DNA of 64,000 nt. Source: Fen-183 sp036504335. Its GTDB lineage: Bacteria > Acidobacteriota > Thermoanaerobaculia > UBA5066. The notes beneath the pieces were generated by a model, which had not been told where the DNA came from, did no database searches, and worked only from the letters and a program-made list of their open reading frames with translations. The position numbers and the translations under genes were made by a program. The stretch lies in contig DASXVJ010000035.1 in assembly GCA_036504335.1 (NCBI GenBank), forward strand, positions 62,001-126,000, written 5' to 3'. Positions 56,368 to 64,000 of this stretch are shown here, one piece after another (position 1 is the first letter of the stretch; each line of letters opens with the position of its first letter).

Positions 56368-56832
56368 TCATCGGGAATAGCTCGTGCCCTTCGGGCCCTG
56401 GACCTTCACGTACACCTCGATGAGGACCTCGCCGCCGGGCCCGGCCCAGAGCTTCCCCTTCAGGAAAGGCTGGTCGGAGCCGGGAACGGGTTTCTCGAGG
56501 TCGAAGCCCGCCTTCGAAGACCCCACGACGACGACGCGCGTGTCCTTGACCTTCCACCCGTTCTTCAGGTGAAAGGCCACGTAGGCCGGATGCGTGGACG
56601 TCGTCCCGAGGGCTCCGGGGCAGCGCAGCGAGAAGAGGACGCCGCCGGAACGCGCGACGCCCGTCGTCGCGCGGCAGGCCGCCGACGCGTCCGCGACCGC
56701 GGGCTCGGGGAACGTCGCGCCGCCCTGCTCGGCTTCCTGCCAGAGGATGTCGCGCTCCTCGGGCGGCGGCGGCGGAGCCCCGGCGGCCGCCGCGCCGAAC
56801 AGGGAGATCACGAGAAGAGCGGCGGTGCGCAT
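56368..56832 (-). CDS. Small exported protein with the shared C-terminal domain
   Basis: 154 residues with signal peptide MRTAALLVISLFGAAAAG. The remainder reads VLFSLRCPGALGTT…YVAFHLKNGWKVKDT…GSDQPFLKGKLWAGPGGEVLIEVYVKVQGPKGTSYSR. It matches the C-terminal domain of the protein at 53963 over LKNGWKVK, GSD, WA..G.V and GP.GT, so the two carry the same domain, here as a stand-alone version. Function is unknown. It overlaps no neighbour and sits seven bases from the adjacent gene. Confidence 0.72.
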   Translation of the reverse strand: MRTAALLVISLFGAAAAGAPPPPPEERDILWQEAEQGGATFPEPAVADASAACRATTGVARSGGVLFSLRCPGALGTTSTHPAYVAFHLKNGWKVKDTRVVVVGSSKAGFDLEKPVPGSDQPFLKGKLWAGPGGEVLIEVYVKVQGPKGTSYSR

Positions 56833-56839
56833 GCGGGTC

Positions 56840-57859
56840 TCAGGGAATCACGGCGACGGGCACGGCGACTTCCTCGGTTCCCCCGTTCCAGTCGAGGCGC
56901 GCCCAGACGCAGCGGTAAACCGGCCCGAGCCCGACGGGATGCACGATGCGCCCGCCCTGACCGGACGGCGCCTGAGGCACGGGTTGCGCCGGCGGCGCCG
57001 AAAACGAGAACGGGACCGGTCCCATGAGGTTCGTCTTGTTGGACACGACGTTCGCCGGCGAGACGCCTCCCAGGAAGGACTGGTGGAGGGTGAGCGTCCA
57101 CTGGAGCGGCGCCTGCCCGAAGGACGACGAGGAGAACGAGAAGATCAGCTGGTTTCCGGGCACGTTCTGCCCGGCGTTGACCCGATTCTGGGCCAGCACC
57201 ATGCGCACGTGGGGTTGCGAAGCCGGATTGGTGCACTGGACGTCCCCGGGCGTGACCGGCACCGGCGCCGCCACGACGTCGAGGTCCACGGACGCCGAGG
57301 CGTAGCGATGCGGGGTGAAGAGCCTCAGGGTCTGCCGGCCGGTCGGTGCGTTCGGAAACGCGTCGAACTGGGCGACCTGGCAGTTCGGCGGGAGACAGGT
57401 GCCCTGGGGCGAGGACCCCACGCGTTGCGCGGCCGCCCCGACCGTCACGCCGATCCCTCCGCCCATCTCGGCCGAGGTCGCGTTCGCGATCCCGTCCCCT
57501 TCGATCAGGAGCTTCACGGGGCCCGGCTTCGTGATCGCGTTGTACGAAAGGGGCTGACCGTCGATGTTCTTCACGCGCGCGATCGAGATCCGGAGGCCTC
57601 GCTCGCAGTCGTCCCGCGGGTTGGTCTGGACCGTCTTCGGCTCCTGGACGTCGGGTCCGCGGCAGACGCTCCCGTCGGCGTGCATTCCCGGCGGGCACGA
57701 ACCCCGCGGTCCCTGGGGGGCCGTGGGACCCGGTTTCGACACCATCTCGACCCTCGTCCCGACCGTCGGCAACAGGTCGCACGGCGTCTGGGCGAGGCCG
57801 GCGGCGGGGGCGGCGAAGACGGCGGCGATGAGGGCAGTACGTGCGGCTCGGCTCGTCAT
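56840..57859 (-). CDS. Exported protein of unknown function
   Basis: 339 residues from ATG 57859 with a signal peptide (TALIAAVFAAPAAGLAQ). An N-terminal Pro/Gly segment (KPGPTAPQGPRGSCPPGMHADGSVC) is followed by a Cys pair and beta-rich domains: CERGLRISIARVKNIDGQPLSYNA, an IPT/Ig-like middle (GDGIANATSAEMGGGIGVTVGA), a run QQTLRLF-type (TGRQTLRLFTPHRYASASVDLDV) and a C-terminal beta domain. No known domain is recognised. It is first in the exported-gene run and divergent, 87 bases from the ECF sigma gene, so it is a natural target of that system. Confidence 0.72.
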   Translation of the reverse strand: MTSRAARTALIAAVFAAPAAGLAQTPCDLLPTVGTRVEMVSKPGPTAPQGPRGSCPPGMHADGSVCRGPDVQEPKTVQTNPRDDCERGLRISIARVKNIDGQPLSYNAITKPGPVKLLIEGDGIANATSAEMGGGIGVTVGAAAQRVGSSPQGTCLPPNCQVAQFDAFPNAPTGRQTLRLFTPHRYASASVDLDVVAAPVPVTPGDVQCTNPASQPHVRMVLAQNRVNAGQNVPGNQLIFSFSSSSFGQAPLQWTLTLHQSFLGGVSPANVVSNKTNLMGPVPFSFSAPPAQPVPQAPSGQGGRIVHPVGLGPVYRCVWARLDWNGGTEEVAVPVAVIP

Positions 57860-57946
57860 GTCGGGCTCCTTCTGCCCGGGAACGCGCAGGCCCGCGAACG
57901 AGGGGGTCATCTGCCCGTCTAGAATCGTTCGCAGCAGGAAACTTCG

Positions 57947-58519
57947 ATGACCGAAGACCCGTCCTCCGGCGTGACGCGGATGCTCCGCGAGTGGAGCGCG
58001 GGGGATCCGTCCGCCGCCGACCGGCTCCTGCCCGTCGTGTACGGCGAGCTGCGACGCCTCGCGGCGGGTTACCTGAAGCGCGAACGCACGGGCCACACAC
58101 TGCAGCCCACCGCCCTCGTGAACGAGGCCTGGATGAAGCTCGCCGGCCAGAACGCGCCCTGGCAGAACCGCGCCCACTTCCTCGGCGTCGCCGCGGGGGC
58201 GATGCGCCGCGTCCTCGTGGACCACGCGCGCCGGCGGCAGGCGCAGAAACGCGGCGGGAACGACCTGCGCGTGACGCTGACGGACGGCGTGATCGCGAGC
58301 GGCGCCGGAAACGAGATCGACCTCGTCCGCCTCGACGGCGCGCTCGAGCGCCTCGCCGCGCTCGACGAGCGGCAGGCGAGGATGGTCACGATGCGGTTCT
58401 TCGCGGGCCTCACCGTCGAGGAGACGGCAGAGGCTCTCGGCGTCTCGGAGAAGACGGTCAAGCGCGACTGGGCCGCGGCGAAGGCGTTCCTCCTCCGCGA
58501 GCTCGGGGGCGCGCGGTGA
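57947..58519 (+). CDS. ECF-type RNA polymerase sigma factor (Sig-70_X6 type)
   Basis: 190 residues with sigma region 2 (ELRRLAAGYLKRERTGHTLQPTALVNEAWMKLAG) and region 4 (ERLAALDERQARMVTMRFFAGLTVEETAEALGVSEKTVKRDWAAAKAFLLREL). The pattern GHTLQPTALVNEAW and RRVLVDHARRRQAQKRGG is the TIGR02999 type, often encoded beside Ser/Thr kinases instead of anti-sigma factors. Its stop overlaps the kinase GTG (58516-58519). It is divergent from the exported-protein run, whose promoter region lies in the 87-base gap. Kinase control of the sigma factor is known for similar pairs, but is inferred here. Confidence 0.93.
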   Translation: MTEDPSSGVTRMLREWSAGDPSAADRLLPVVYGELRRLAAGYLKRERTGHTLQPTALVNEAWMKLAGQNAPWQNRAHFLGVAAGAMRRVLVDHARRRQAQKRGGNDLRVTLTDGVIASGAGNEIDLVRLDGALERLAALDERQARMVTMRFFAGLTVEETAEALGVSEKTVKRDWAAAKAFLLRELGGAR

Positions 58520-61050
58520 CGCCCGAGCGCTGGCGCGAGGCGCAGCGTCTCTTCCACGAAGCGAGGGAGAAGCCGGCCGCCGAGCGGAGCGCGTTCGTCA
58601 CCGCCGGCGCCGCGGGCGACGCGGAGCTCGAGGCCGAAGTGGCGTCGCTGCTCGCGGCGGACGCCGATTCCGGAGGCTTCCTCGAGACGCCCGCCGCGCC
58701 GCCCGAGGCTCCGCGCACGCGGGTCGGCGCGTGGCAGATCCTCCACGAGATCGGGCACGGCGGAATGGGAACCGTGTACCTCGGCGAGCGCGCGGACGGG
58801 CCGTTCAAGAAGCGCGTCGCCGTGAAGGTCGTGCGCCGGGGCATGGACACGGAAGCCGTCCTCAAGCGCTTCCGGCAGGAGCGGCAGATCCTCGCGGGCC
58901 TCGAGCATACGAACATCGCGCGTCTCCTCGACGGCGGCAACACGGACGACGGCCTGCCCTACCTCGTCATGGAGTACGTCGAGGGCGAGCCCCTCACGGC
59001 CTGGTGCGAGCGCCGCGGCCTCGACGTTCCGGCGCGTCTCGCGCTCTTCCGGACGGTGTGCGCCACGGTCCAGTTCGCCCACCAGAACCTCGTCGTCCAC
59101 CGCGACCTCAAGCCCGGGAACATCTACGTCACGGCGGACGGCACGCCGAAGCTCCTCGACTTCGGCGTCGCGAAGGTCCTGAACGCCGACCTCGCGGGCG
59201 CCACGAGAGACCGGACGGTCGCCGGCGGCGGCGCCTTCACGCCGGAGTACGCGAGCCCGGAACAGATCCGCGGTGAGCGCATCACGACGGCGAGCGACGT
59301 CTGGTCCCTGGGCGTCCTTCTCTACGAGCTCCTCGCCGGCGTCCGCCCGTTCGCGGGTGCGGGCTCCGAGCCGGGAGAGATCGCGCGGGCGGTCCTCGAG
59401 ACCGAGCCGGAGAGGCCCAGCGCCGCGGCCGCGCGGGCGGGCCGGGGCGAGAGGGCGAGGCGCCGGCTGGAAGGCGATCTCGACACGATCGTCCTCAAGG
59501 CCCTGCGCAAGGAGCCCGAGCGCCGTTACCCCTCCGCCGAGCAGCTCGCCGAGGACCTGCGGCGCCACCTCGACGGCCTGCCCGTGAAGGCACGGCGCGA
59601 CACGTTCACGTACAGGTCCGGCAGGTTTCTCTCGCGGCACCGCGCGGCGGCCGCGGCGGCGGCGCTTGTCCTCGTGGCGCTCGTCGGGGGCATCGTCGCC
59701 ACGGCCCGCCAGGCGCGCATCGCCCAGGCCGAGCACGCGCGCGCCGAGCGCCGGTTCGAAGACGTCCGCAAGCTGGCGAGCTCGTTCCTCTTCGAGTTCC
59801 ACGATTCGATCCGGAACCTGCCGGGCTCGACCCCGGCGCGCGAGCTCCTCGTGCGGCGCGCGCTCGAGTACCTCGGCACGCTGTCGAAGGAATCCGCAAA
59901 CGACCCGGTCCTCCAGCGTGACCTCGCCGAGGCGTACGAAAAGCTCGCGGACGTGCAGGGCATCCAGGGAGGAGCCGCGCTCGGCGACTCGGCCGGCGCC
60001 CTCTCGAGCATGAAGACGGCGGTCCAGATCCGCGAGCAGCTGGTCGCTCGTCCGGCCCCGCAGCCGGCGGACCAGCGCCTGCTCGCGAAGACGCTCTCGA
60101 GCTACGGCGCCGCACTCGCGACGACGGGCGACATGAAGGGCGGCGTCGCTGCCTCGCGGCGCGCCGTCGAGCTCGTCGAGGCTGCCGTCCGGGGGCTTCC
60201 GAGCGACCGCGAGCTCCGGCGCGCCGTCGCCGACGCGCACTTCTTCCTCAGCAACAGGCTCACGGGAGTGGACGATCGCGCGGGAACCGTCTCGGAGATG
60301 CGCCGGGCGCTGGCGGCATACGAGAGCCTGCTGGCCGACGCGCCCGGCGACGTGCGTCTACGGCGTGCCGTCGCCCTCTGCCACAAGTACATCGCCAGCA
60401 GCTACGCTCTCCCCCAGAGCCCGTTGTACGACCCCGCAGCCGCGCTCGTCGGGTACCGGAAATCGCTCGCCATCGAACAGGTGCTCCTCGCCGAGGACCC
60501 GACGAACGCCCTCTTCAAGCGCGACCTCTCCCACAGCTTCGGGGGATGCGGCGAGGCGCTGTTCCGGCTCGGCAGGGCCGAGGAGGGCAGGATCGCGTAT
60601 GCGAGGGCGATCGCGCTTCGCGAGGAGCTGGCGGCGGCCGACCCGAAGAACATGGGAATCCGCCAGGCGCTGGCCCGTGCGCACATCAACCTCGCCGAGA
60701 ACCTCGCGGCGTCGGGAAATCCCCGGGAAGCGCTCGCCTCCCTGCGGCGGGCCGAGCCGATGCTGGATGACCTCACCTCGAAGGATCCATTGAACGCGAT
60801 GCTCGCGAGCGAGCACGCGACCCTCGCGAAGTACTTCGGATACGCCGGCGAGCTGCTCGGGAACTTCCGGGAGGCGCGCCAGGCCTACGACCGCGCCGTC
60901 CGGGAATACGAACGCCTGAAAGCCGGCGAGCGCCTTCCCGGGCCCAGCGAGCTGTTCCTGCGGGAGTCCATCGCAGGCCGCGCCCGCTGCGACGCCGCGC
61001 TCGCCGCGAAGGCCGCGTCGAAGAATCCAAAGGCGGCTCCGACCCCGTAA
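58516..61050 (+). CDS. Membrane-bound Ser/Thr protein kinase with C-terminal helical-repeat sensor
   Basis: 844 residues from GTG 58516. The kinase domain at about 65-350 has IGHGGMGTVYLGE, AVKVVRRG, HRDLKPGNIYV, LDFGVAKVL and FTPEYASPEQIRGE, i.e. all Hanks motifs. A single transmembrane helix follows (AAAAAALVLVALVGGIVATARQ). The C-terminal about 420 residues are helical, TPR-like repeats (REALASLRRAEPMLDDLTSKD), which would lie outside the membrane. The N-terminal 60 residues are TPERWREAQRLFHEA-like, as in PknB-type proteins with leading helices. It is coupled to the sigma factor gene. It probably senses a periplasmic signal and regulates that sigma factor. Confidence 0.93.
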   Translation: MTPERWREAQRLFHEAREKPAAERSAFVTAGAAGDAELEAEVASLLAADADSGGFLETPAAPPEAPRTRVGAWQILHEIGHGGMGTVYLGERADGPFKKRVAVKVVRRGMDTEAVLKRFRQERQILAGLEHTNIARLLDGGNTDDGLPYLVMEYVEGEPLTAWCERRGLDVPARLALFRTVCATVQFAHQNLVVHRDLKPGNIYVTADGTPKLLDFGVAKVLNADLAGATRDRTVAGGGAFTPEYASPEQIRGERITTASDVWSLGVLLYELLAGVRPFAGAGSEPGEIARAVLETEPERPSAAAARAGRGERARRRLEGDLDTIVLKALRKEPERRYPSAEQLAEDLRRHLDGLPVKARRDTFTYRSGRFLSRHRAAAAAAALVLVALVGGIVATARQARIAQAEHARAERRFEDVRKLASSFLFEFHDSIRNLPGSTPARELLVRRALEYLGTLSKESANDPVLQRDLAEAYEKLADVQGIQGGAALGDSAGALSSMKTAVQIREQLVARPAPQPADQRLLAKTLSSYGAALATTGDMKGGVAASRRAVELVEAAVRGLPSDRELRRAVADAHFFLSNRLTGVDDRAGTVSEMRRALAAYESLLADAPGDVRLRRAVALCHKYIASSYALPQSPLYDPAAALVGYRKSLAIEQVLLAEDPTNALFKRDLSHSFGGCGEALFRLGRAEEGRIAYARAIALREELAAADPKNMGIRQALARAHINLAENLAASGNPREALASLRRAEPMLDDLTSKDPLNAMLASEHATLAKYFGYAGELLGNFREARQAYDRAVREYERLKAGERLPGPSELFLRESIAGRARCDAALAAKAASKNPKAAPTP

Positions 61051-61060
61051 GATCCGGCGG

Positions 61061-62272
61061 ATGCCGGAACGCCGCGTCGTCGTGACGGGACTGGGAGCCG
61101 TGACCTCCCTCGGGAAGGACCTCGCGTCCACGTGGGAGGGCCTCGTCGCGGGACGAAGCGGCATCGGCCCGATCACGCTCTTCGACTCGACCGCCTTCCG
61201 GACGCACCTCGCCGCCGAGATCAAGGAGCTGCCGGGCGGAATCGAGCCGGCCCTCCGCCGGCGCCTCTCGCGCACGGACGTCGCGGGCCTCGGCGCGGCG
61301 GCCGAGGCGCTCGCCGATTCCGGCCTCGACCTCGCGCGCGAGGACCTCTCGCGGATCGGCGTGGTCCTCGGCGCCGGCGTCTCCGGTCTCCTCGACAGCG
61401 AGAACTACCTGCACGCCCTCCTCGCGAAGGGCCCGCGGGGCGCGCGCCCGACGCGCGTCCTGAATCACCCGCCCGACCAGACGACGGACCGCATCGCCGA
61501 GCGCTGGGGATTCCTCGGCCCGCGCTCGTCGATCACGACCGCGTGTTCGTCCTCGGCGACGTCCCTCGGCTACGCGGCCGACCTCATCCGCCACGGCTAC
61601 TGCGACGTCGTCGTGACGGGCGGCGCGGACACGTTCGCGCGCCTCACGCACGGCGGCTTCAACGCGTTGCGTTCCGTCGACCCCGAGGCCTGCCGGCCGT
61701 TCGACCGGCGCCGGAAGGGGCTCATCATCGGCGAGGCCGCCGGCCTCCTCGTCTTCGAGGAGGAGGAGCACGCGAGGCGCCGGGGCGCAAGCCTGCGCGC
61801 GCGTTTCCTCGGCTACGGCGTCACGTCGGACGCCCACCACATGACGCAGCCGGAGCCGTCGGGCGAGGCGGGCGCGCGCACGCTCCTCGCCTGCCTGAAG
61901 GCCGCGGGCCTGAACCCGGAGGACGTCGACTACGTGAACGCCCACGGGACCGCGACGCCGCAGAACGACTCCGCCGAGACGGCCGCCATCAAGCGGGCGC
62001 TCGGCGCGCGCGCGTATGAGATTCCCGTTTCCTCCATCAAGTCCATGCTCGGGCACTGCCTGTGCTCGGCCGGCGCGATCGAGGCCGTGGCGACCGTGCG
62101 CACGATCGAGACGGGCGTCGTGCCGCCTACGATCAACTGGGGCGAGCGCGACCCCGAGTGCGACCTCGACGTCGTCCCGAACGTCGCGCGCGAGGCCCGC
62201 GTGCGCGTCGCCCTCTCGAACTCCTTCGCGTTCGGCGGCAACTCGACGGTCGTCGCCTTCGGGACCGCATGA
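61061..62272 (+). CDS. Beta-ketoacyl-ACP synthase II-like (FabF/KS)
   Basis: 403 residues that catalyse decarboxylative Claisen condensation on acyl-ACP. The active triad is complete: Cys in ITTACSSSATSLGYA, His in VNAHGTATPQNDSAE and His in SIKSMLGHCLCSAGA. Other conserved blocks are VVTGLGAVTSLGKD, PFDRRRKGLIIGEAAG and SNSFAFGGNSTVV. It is followed by a degenerate ketosynthase gene and a thioesterase. No ACP, malonyltransferase or ketoreductase lies in the window, so partners must be supplied in trans. Likely in a polyene or specialised fatty-acid pathway rather than core FAS. Confidence 0.93.
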   Translation: MPERRVVVTGLGAVTSLGKDLASTWEGLVAGRSGIGPITLFDSTAFRTHLAAEIKELPGGIEPALRRRLSRTDVAGLGAAAEALADSGLDLAREDLSRIGVVLGAGVSGLLDSENYLHALLAKGPRGARPTRVLNHPPDQTTDRIAERWGFLGPRSSITTACSSSATSLGYAADLIRHGYCDVVVTGGADTFARLTHGGFNALRSVDPEACRPFDRRRKGLIIGEAAGLLVFEEEEHARRRGASLRARFLGYGVTSDAHHMTQPEPSGEAGARTLLACLKAAGLNPEDVDYVNAHGTATPQNDSAETAAIKRALGARAYEIPVSSIKSMLGHCLCSAGAIEAVATVRTIETGVVPPTINWGERDPECDLDVVPNVAREARVRVALSNSFAFGGNSTVVAFGTA

Positions 62273-62297
62273 AGTCCCCCGCCGTCGCCGAGCGAAC

Positions 62298-63404
62298 GTG
62301 AAGCGGCCCGTCGTCGTCGTCACCGGAGCCAGCGCCGTCACGGCGCTCGGGCGTACGCTCGCCGAGACGCGCGCCGCCCTCGCGGCGGGCCGCTCCGCCG
62401 TCGCGTCCATCGAGGGCCCCGGCGTCCCCGAGCGGGCGGAGCGCTCCCCCGCCGCGCGCATCGGCGCGTTCACCACCGAGCCCGAGCTCCCGAAGAGCAA
62501 GGCGCGCCGCCTCGACCGCGGCAGCCAGTACGCGATGGTCGCGGCGCGGCAGTGTCTCGCGGACGCTCACTACGCGATGGCCGGACGCGAGGAGCGAACG
62601 GGCATCCTCTTCGGCACGGGCTCGGCCGGCGCCGGGCCGCTCACGGAGTTCGAGCGGCAGATGGCCGAGTCGCCCGAGTCCGCGTCGCCGTTCCTCTTCC
62701 CGAACACCGTCTCGAACGCTCCGGCCTCGCAGGCCGCGATCGAGATCGGCATCAAGGGCCCGAACGTCACGATCACCCAGAAGGACCCGGCCCCGCTGAA
62801 CGCGCTCTTCTACGGTCGGATGCTGCTCGCCGACGGCCGCGCCGACGCGCTGATCGTGGGCGCGTCCGACGAGTGGAACCTCGACTACCACCTCGCCTAC
62901 GAGCGCATCCACGCGACGCGCACGGCGACACGTGCCGGTTTCGTCCTGGGCGAGGGCGCGGCCGCGCTTCTCGTCGAGGACGCGGACGCGGCCCGCGCCC
63001 GCGGCGCCCAGCCGCTCGCGCGTGTCGCCTCCGTCGTGTCCCGCGGCGCGCCCGTCTCGCCGCAGCACCGGCGCGCCGATCCCGCGACGCTCGCGGCGGT
63101 CATGAACGCCGCGCTCGCGGAGGCCGGGGTCACCCCCCGTGACGTCGGCCTCGTCCACCTCTCGCGGAACGGCGTCCCGGCCACGGACGCCGCCGAGGAC
63201 GCGGCGCTCGCCGCCGTCTTCGGCCTCGCGCAACCGCCCGCCGTCGCGATCAAGGACGCGTTGGGGGAGAACCCGGCGATCGGCGCCATCCAGCTCGCTC
63301 TCGCCGCGGACGCGCTGCGTACGGCGCCCGGCCTCGGCGCGGTCCTCGTGAACGCGTTCGGCGCCGGCGGCAACTTCCTCGCGGCGGTCCTGACGGCGCC
63401 ATGA
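62298..63404 (+). CDS. Degenerate ketosynthase (chain-length-factor-like)
   Basis: 368 residues with a ketosynthase fold (VVVTGASAVTALGRTL, GILFGTGSAGAGPLTEFERQMAESPESASPFLFPNTVSNAPASQAAIEIGIKGPN, NAFGAGGNFLAAVL) but all three catalytic positions are lost. The Cys position reads TQKDPAPL, the first His position LSRNGVPATD and the second IKDALGENPA. It therefore probably pairs with the preceding active KS as a chain-length or heterodimer subunit, as in type II polyketide and aryl-polyene systems. The GTG start is at 62298. The ATGA overlap with the thioesterase gene (63401) supports one operon. Confidence 0.88.
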   Translation: MKRPVVVVTGASAVTALGRTLAETRAALAAGRSAVASIEGPGVPERAERSPAARIGAFTTEPELPKSKARRLDRGSQYAMVAARQCLADAHYAMAGREERTGILFGTGSAGAGPLTEFERQMAESPESASPFLFPNTVSNAPASQAAIEIGIKGPNVTITQKDPAPLNALFYGRMLLADGRADALIVGASDEWNLDYHLAYERIHATRTATRAGFVLGEGAAALLVEDADAARARGAQPLARVASVVSRGAPVSPQHRRADPATLAAVMNAALAEAGVTPRDVGLVHLSRNGVPATDAAEDAALAAVFGLAQPPAVAIKDALGENPAIGAIQLALAADALRTAPGLGAVLVNAFGAGGNFLAAVLTAP

Positions 63405-63868
63405 GCGACCGGGTCTTCTCCGTCGCGTTCGAGGTGCGGTTTCCCGAGGTGGACTCCTACGGAGTCGTCTGGCACGGCCACTACGTCCAGTACTTCGAGG
63501 TCGCGCGCAACGCGCTCTGCGCCGCGTTCGGCCTGACGCCGGCCGACGCGCTCGCGCACGGTTACAAGGTTCCGATCACGAAGGTGTCGATGGACCTGAA
63601 GCGCCCCGCGCGCCTCGACGACCGGCTCGCCGTCACCGCCCGCCTCGCGCCGCCCGAGACGGCGAAACTCGCGATGTCGTACGAGATCCGGCGGGAGACG
63701 ACCGGCGAGCTCCTCGCCTCCGGCGCAACGGAGCAGGTGATCCTCGACCCGTCCGGCCAGCTTCTGCTGACGTTTCCCGCACCCGTGAAGACGCTCGTCG
63801 CGCGCATCCTCGCGTTCCAGCGCGGCGAGGCGGAGCCGGACGCTTCGAAAATCCTCCCGCCGGCCTGA
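63401..63868 (+). CDS. Hotdog-fold acyl-CoA/ACP thioesterase
   Basis: 155 residues of the 4-hydroxybenzoyl-CoA thioesterase/YbgC type. The diagnostic helix and catalytic Asp are in VDSYGVVWHGHYVQYFEVARN; then SMDLKRPARLDDRLAVTARL and SYEIRRETTGELLASGATEQVILD complete the hotdog strand set. It probably hydrolyses the product of the adjacent KS pair, releasing a free acid. It overlaps the degenerate KS by four bases (ATGA). It is the last gene of the plus-strand operon and convergent with the partial histidine kinase. Confidence 0.9.
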   Translation: MSDRVFSVAFEVRFPEVDSYGVVWHGHYVQYFEVARNALCAAFGLTPADALAHGYKVPITKVSMDLKRPARLDDRLAVTARLAPPETAKLAMSYEIRRETTGELLASGATEQVILDPSGQLLLTFPAPVKTLVARILAFQRGEAEPDASKILPPA

Positions 63869-63869
63869 G

Positions 63870-64000
63870 TCAGCCGCTCTTCGGGAACGTGGCCTCGGCG
63901 CGGGTCGGCTCGCCGGGGCGCGACGTGAGCGTCAGAGCGCCGCCGTGCGCCTTCACGATGCGCTCGGCGATCGGGAGGCCCAGCCCCGTGCCGGCGGGTT
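63870..64000 (-). CDS. Sensor histidine kinase, C-terminus only
   Basis: About 42 residues visible, the end of a kinase whose start is beyond the window. The G2 box GTGLGLPIAERIVKAHGG and a terminal TLTSRPGEPTRAEATFP strand define the ATP-binding HATPase_c domain. Reading frame runs off the window edge, so domain order and signal are unknown. It might partner the NtrC-type regulator at 34.5 kb, but nothing here supports that directly. The gene is convergent with the thioesterase. Confidence 0.85.
   Translation of the reverse strand, partial: PAGTGLGLPIAERIVKAHGGALTLTSRPGEPTRAEATFPKSG

Overview
The window is a tightly packed, very GC-rich (about 70% by eye) bacterial chromosome segment with roughly 57 protein genes, one tRNA gene and no intergenic gap over 300 bases. 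GTG starts are common, and at least a dozen gene pairs overlap by exactly four bases (GTGA or ATGA). An ECF-type sigma factor of the Sig-70_X6 style is coupled to a membrane Ser/Thr kinase with a helical-repeat tail. Together with a secreted protein built from tandem PDF(T/S)L-type beta domains, a tricorn protease and M1 and M64 peptidases, this suggests an Acidobacteriota-like Gram-negative organism. That assignment is inference. A TonB-dependent receptor and a barrel-like protein support an outer membrane.

Layout. 1-4.5 kb: partial glycosyltransferase, RlmI-like rRNA methyltransferase, helical-repeat protein, PiT phosphate transporter and its DUF47 partner. 4.6-9.2 kb: exported phosphodiesterase/alkaline phosphatase, RsmH, malic enzyme. 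9.2-17.6 kb: tricorn protease, M64 peptidase, DsrE-like protein, two DinB-fold proteins, acyl-CoA dehydrogenase, ThpR. 17.6-26.5 kb: zinc-ribbon protein, tRNA(CAT), TilS, HPRT-like protein, FtsH, a VapBC toxin-antitoxin pair with a palindromic promoter, FolP, GlmM, PLP decarboxylase, MsrB. 26.5-34.5 kb: unknown protein coupled to a 2Fe-2S ferredoxin, an SDR, pyrophosphatase, DUF4301 protein, polyphosphate kinase, small unknown exported proteins. 34.5-46.5 kb: sigma-54 regulator, LigA, M1 peptidase with a membrane partner, MiaE, dioxygenase, DUF457 protein, TonB receptor, PilZ protein, dCMP deaminase. 46.5-57.9 kb: a co-directional run of six exported proteins, including a 1741-residue repeat protein coupled to a barrel-like protein. 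57.9-61 kb: the divergent sigma/kinase pair. 61-63.9 kb: ketosynthase, degenerate ketosynthase, thioesterase. The window ends inside a histidine kinase.

The most unusual signal is at DNA level: a short AT-rich motif, consensus GAAGATTTCTTTGAAGG (or GAAGATTTTCTTAGAAGG), seen about 17 times between 0.6 and 37.6 kb and not seen after that. It lies inside conserved genes in several reading frames and in intergenic DNA. Six times it forms inward-facing pairs 70-290 bp long, in the glycosyltransferase, rsmH, M64 peptidase, tilS, folP and ligA. It looks like an undescribed dispersed palindromic element or recognition signal. Other leads are the exported-protein cluster beside the sigma/kinase pair, a new domain shared by two of its proteins, the compact KS/degenerate KS/thioesterase cassette, a ThpR gene lacking a canonical start at its conserved N-terminus, and an HPRT-like protein with an altered PRPP loop.

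Functionally the window is mostly housekeeping: phosphate and polyphosphate handling, RNA modification, nucleotide, folate and cell-wall precursors, and proteolysis. The surface/regulatory block at 46-61 kb looks more lineage-specific.
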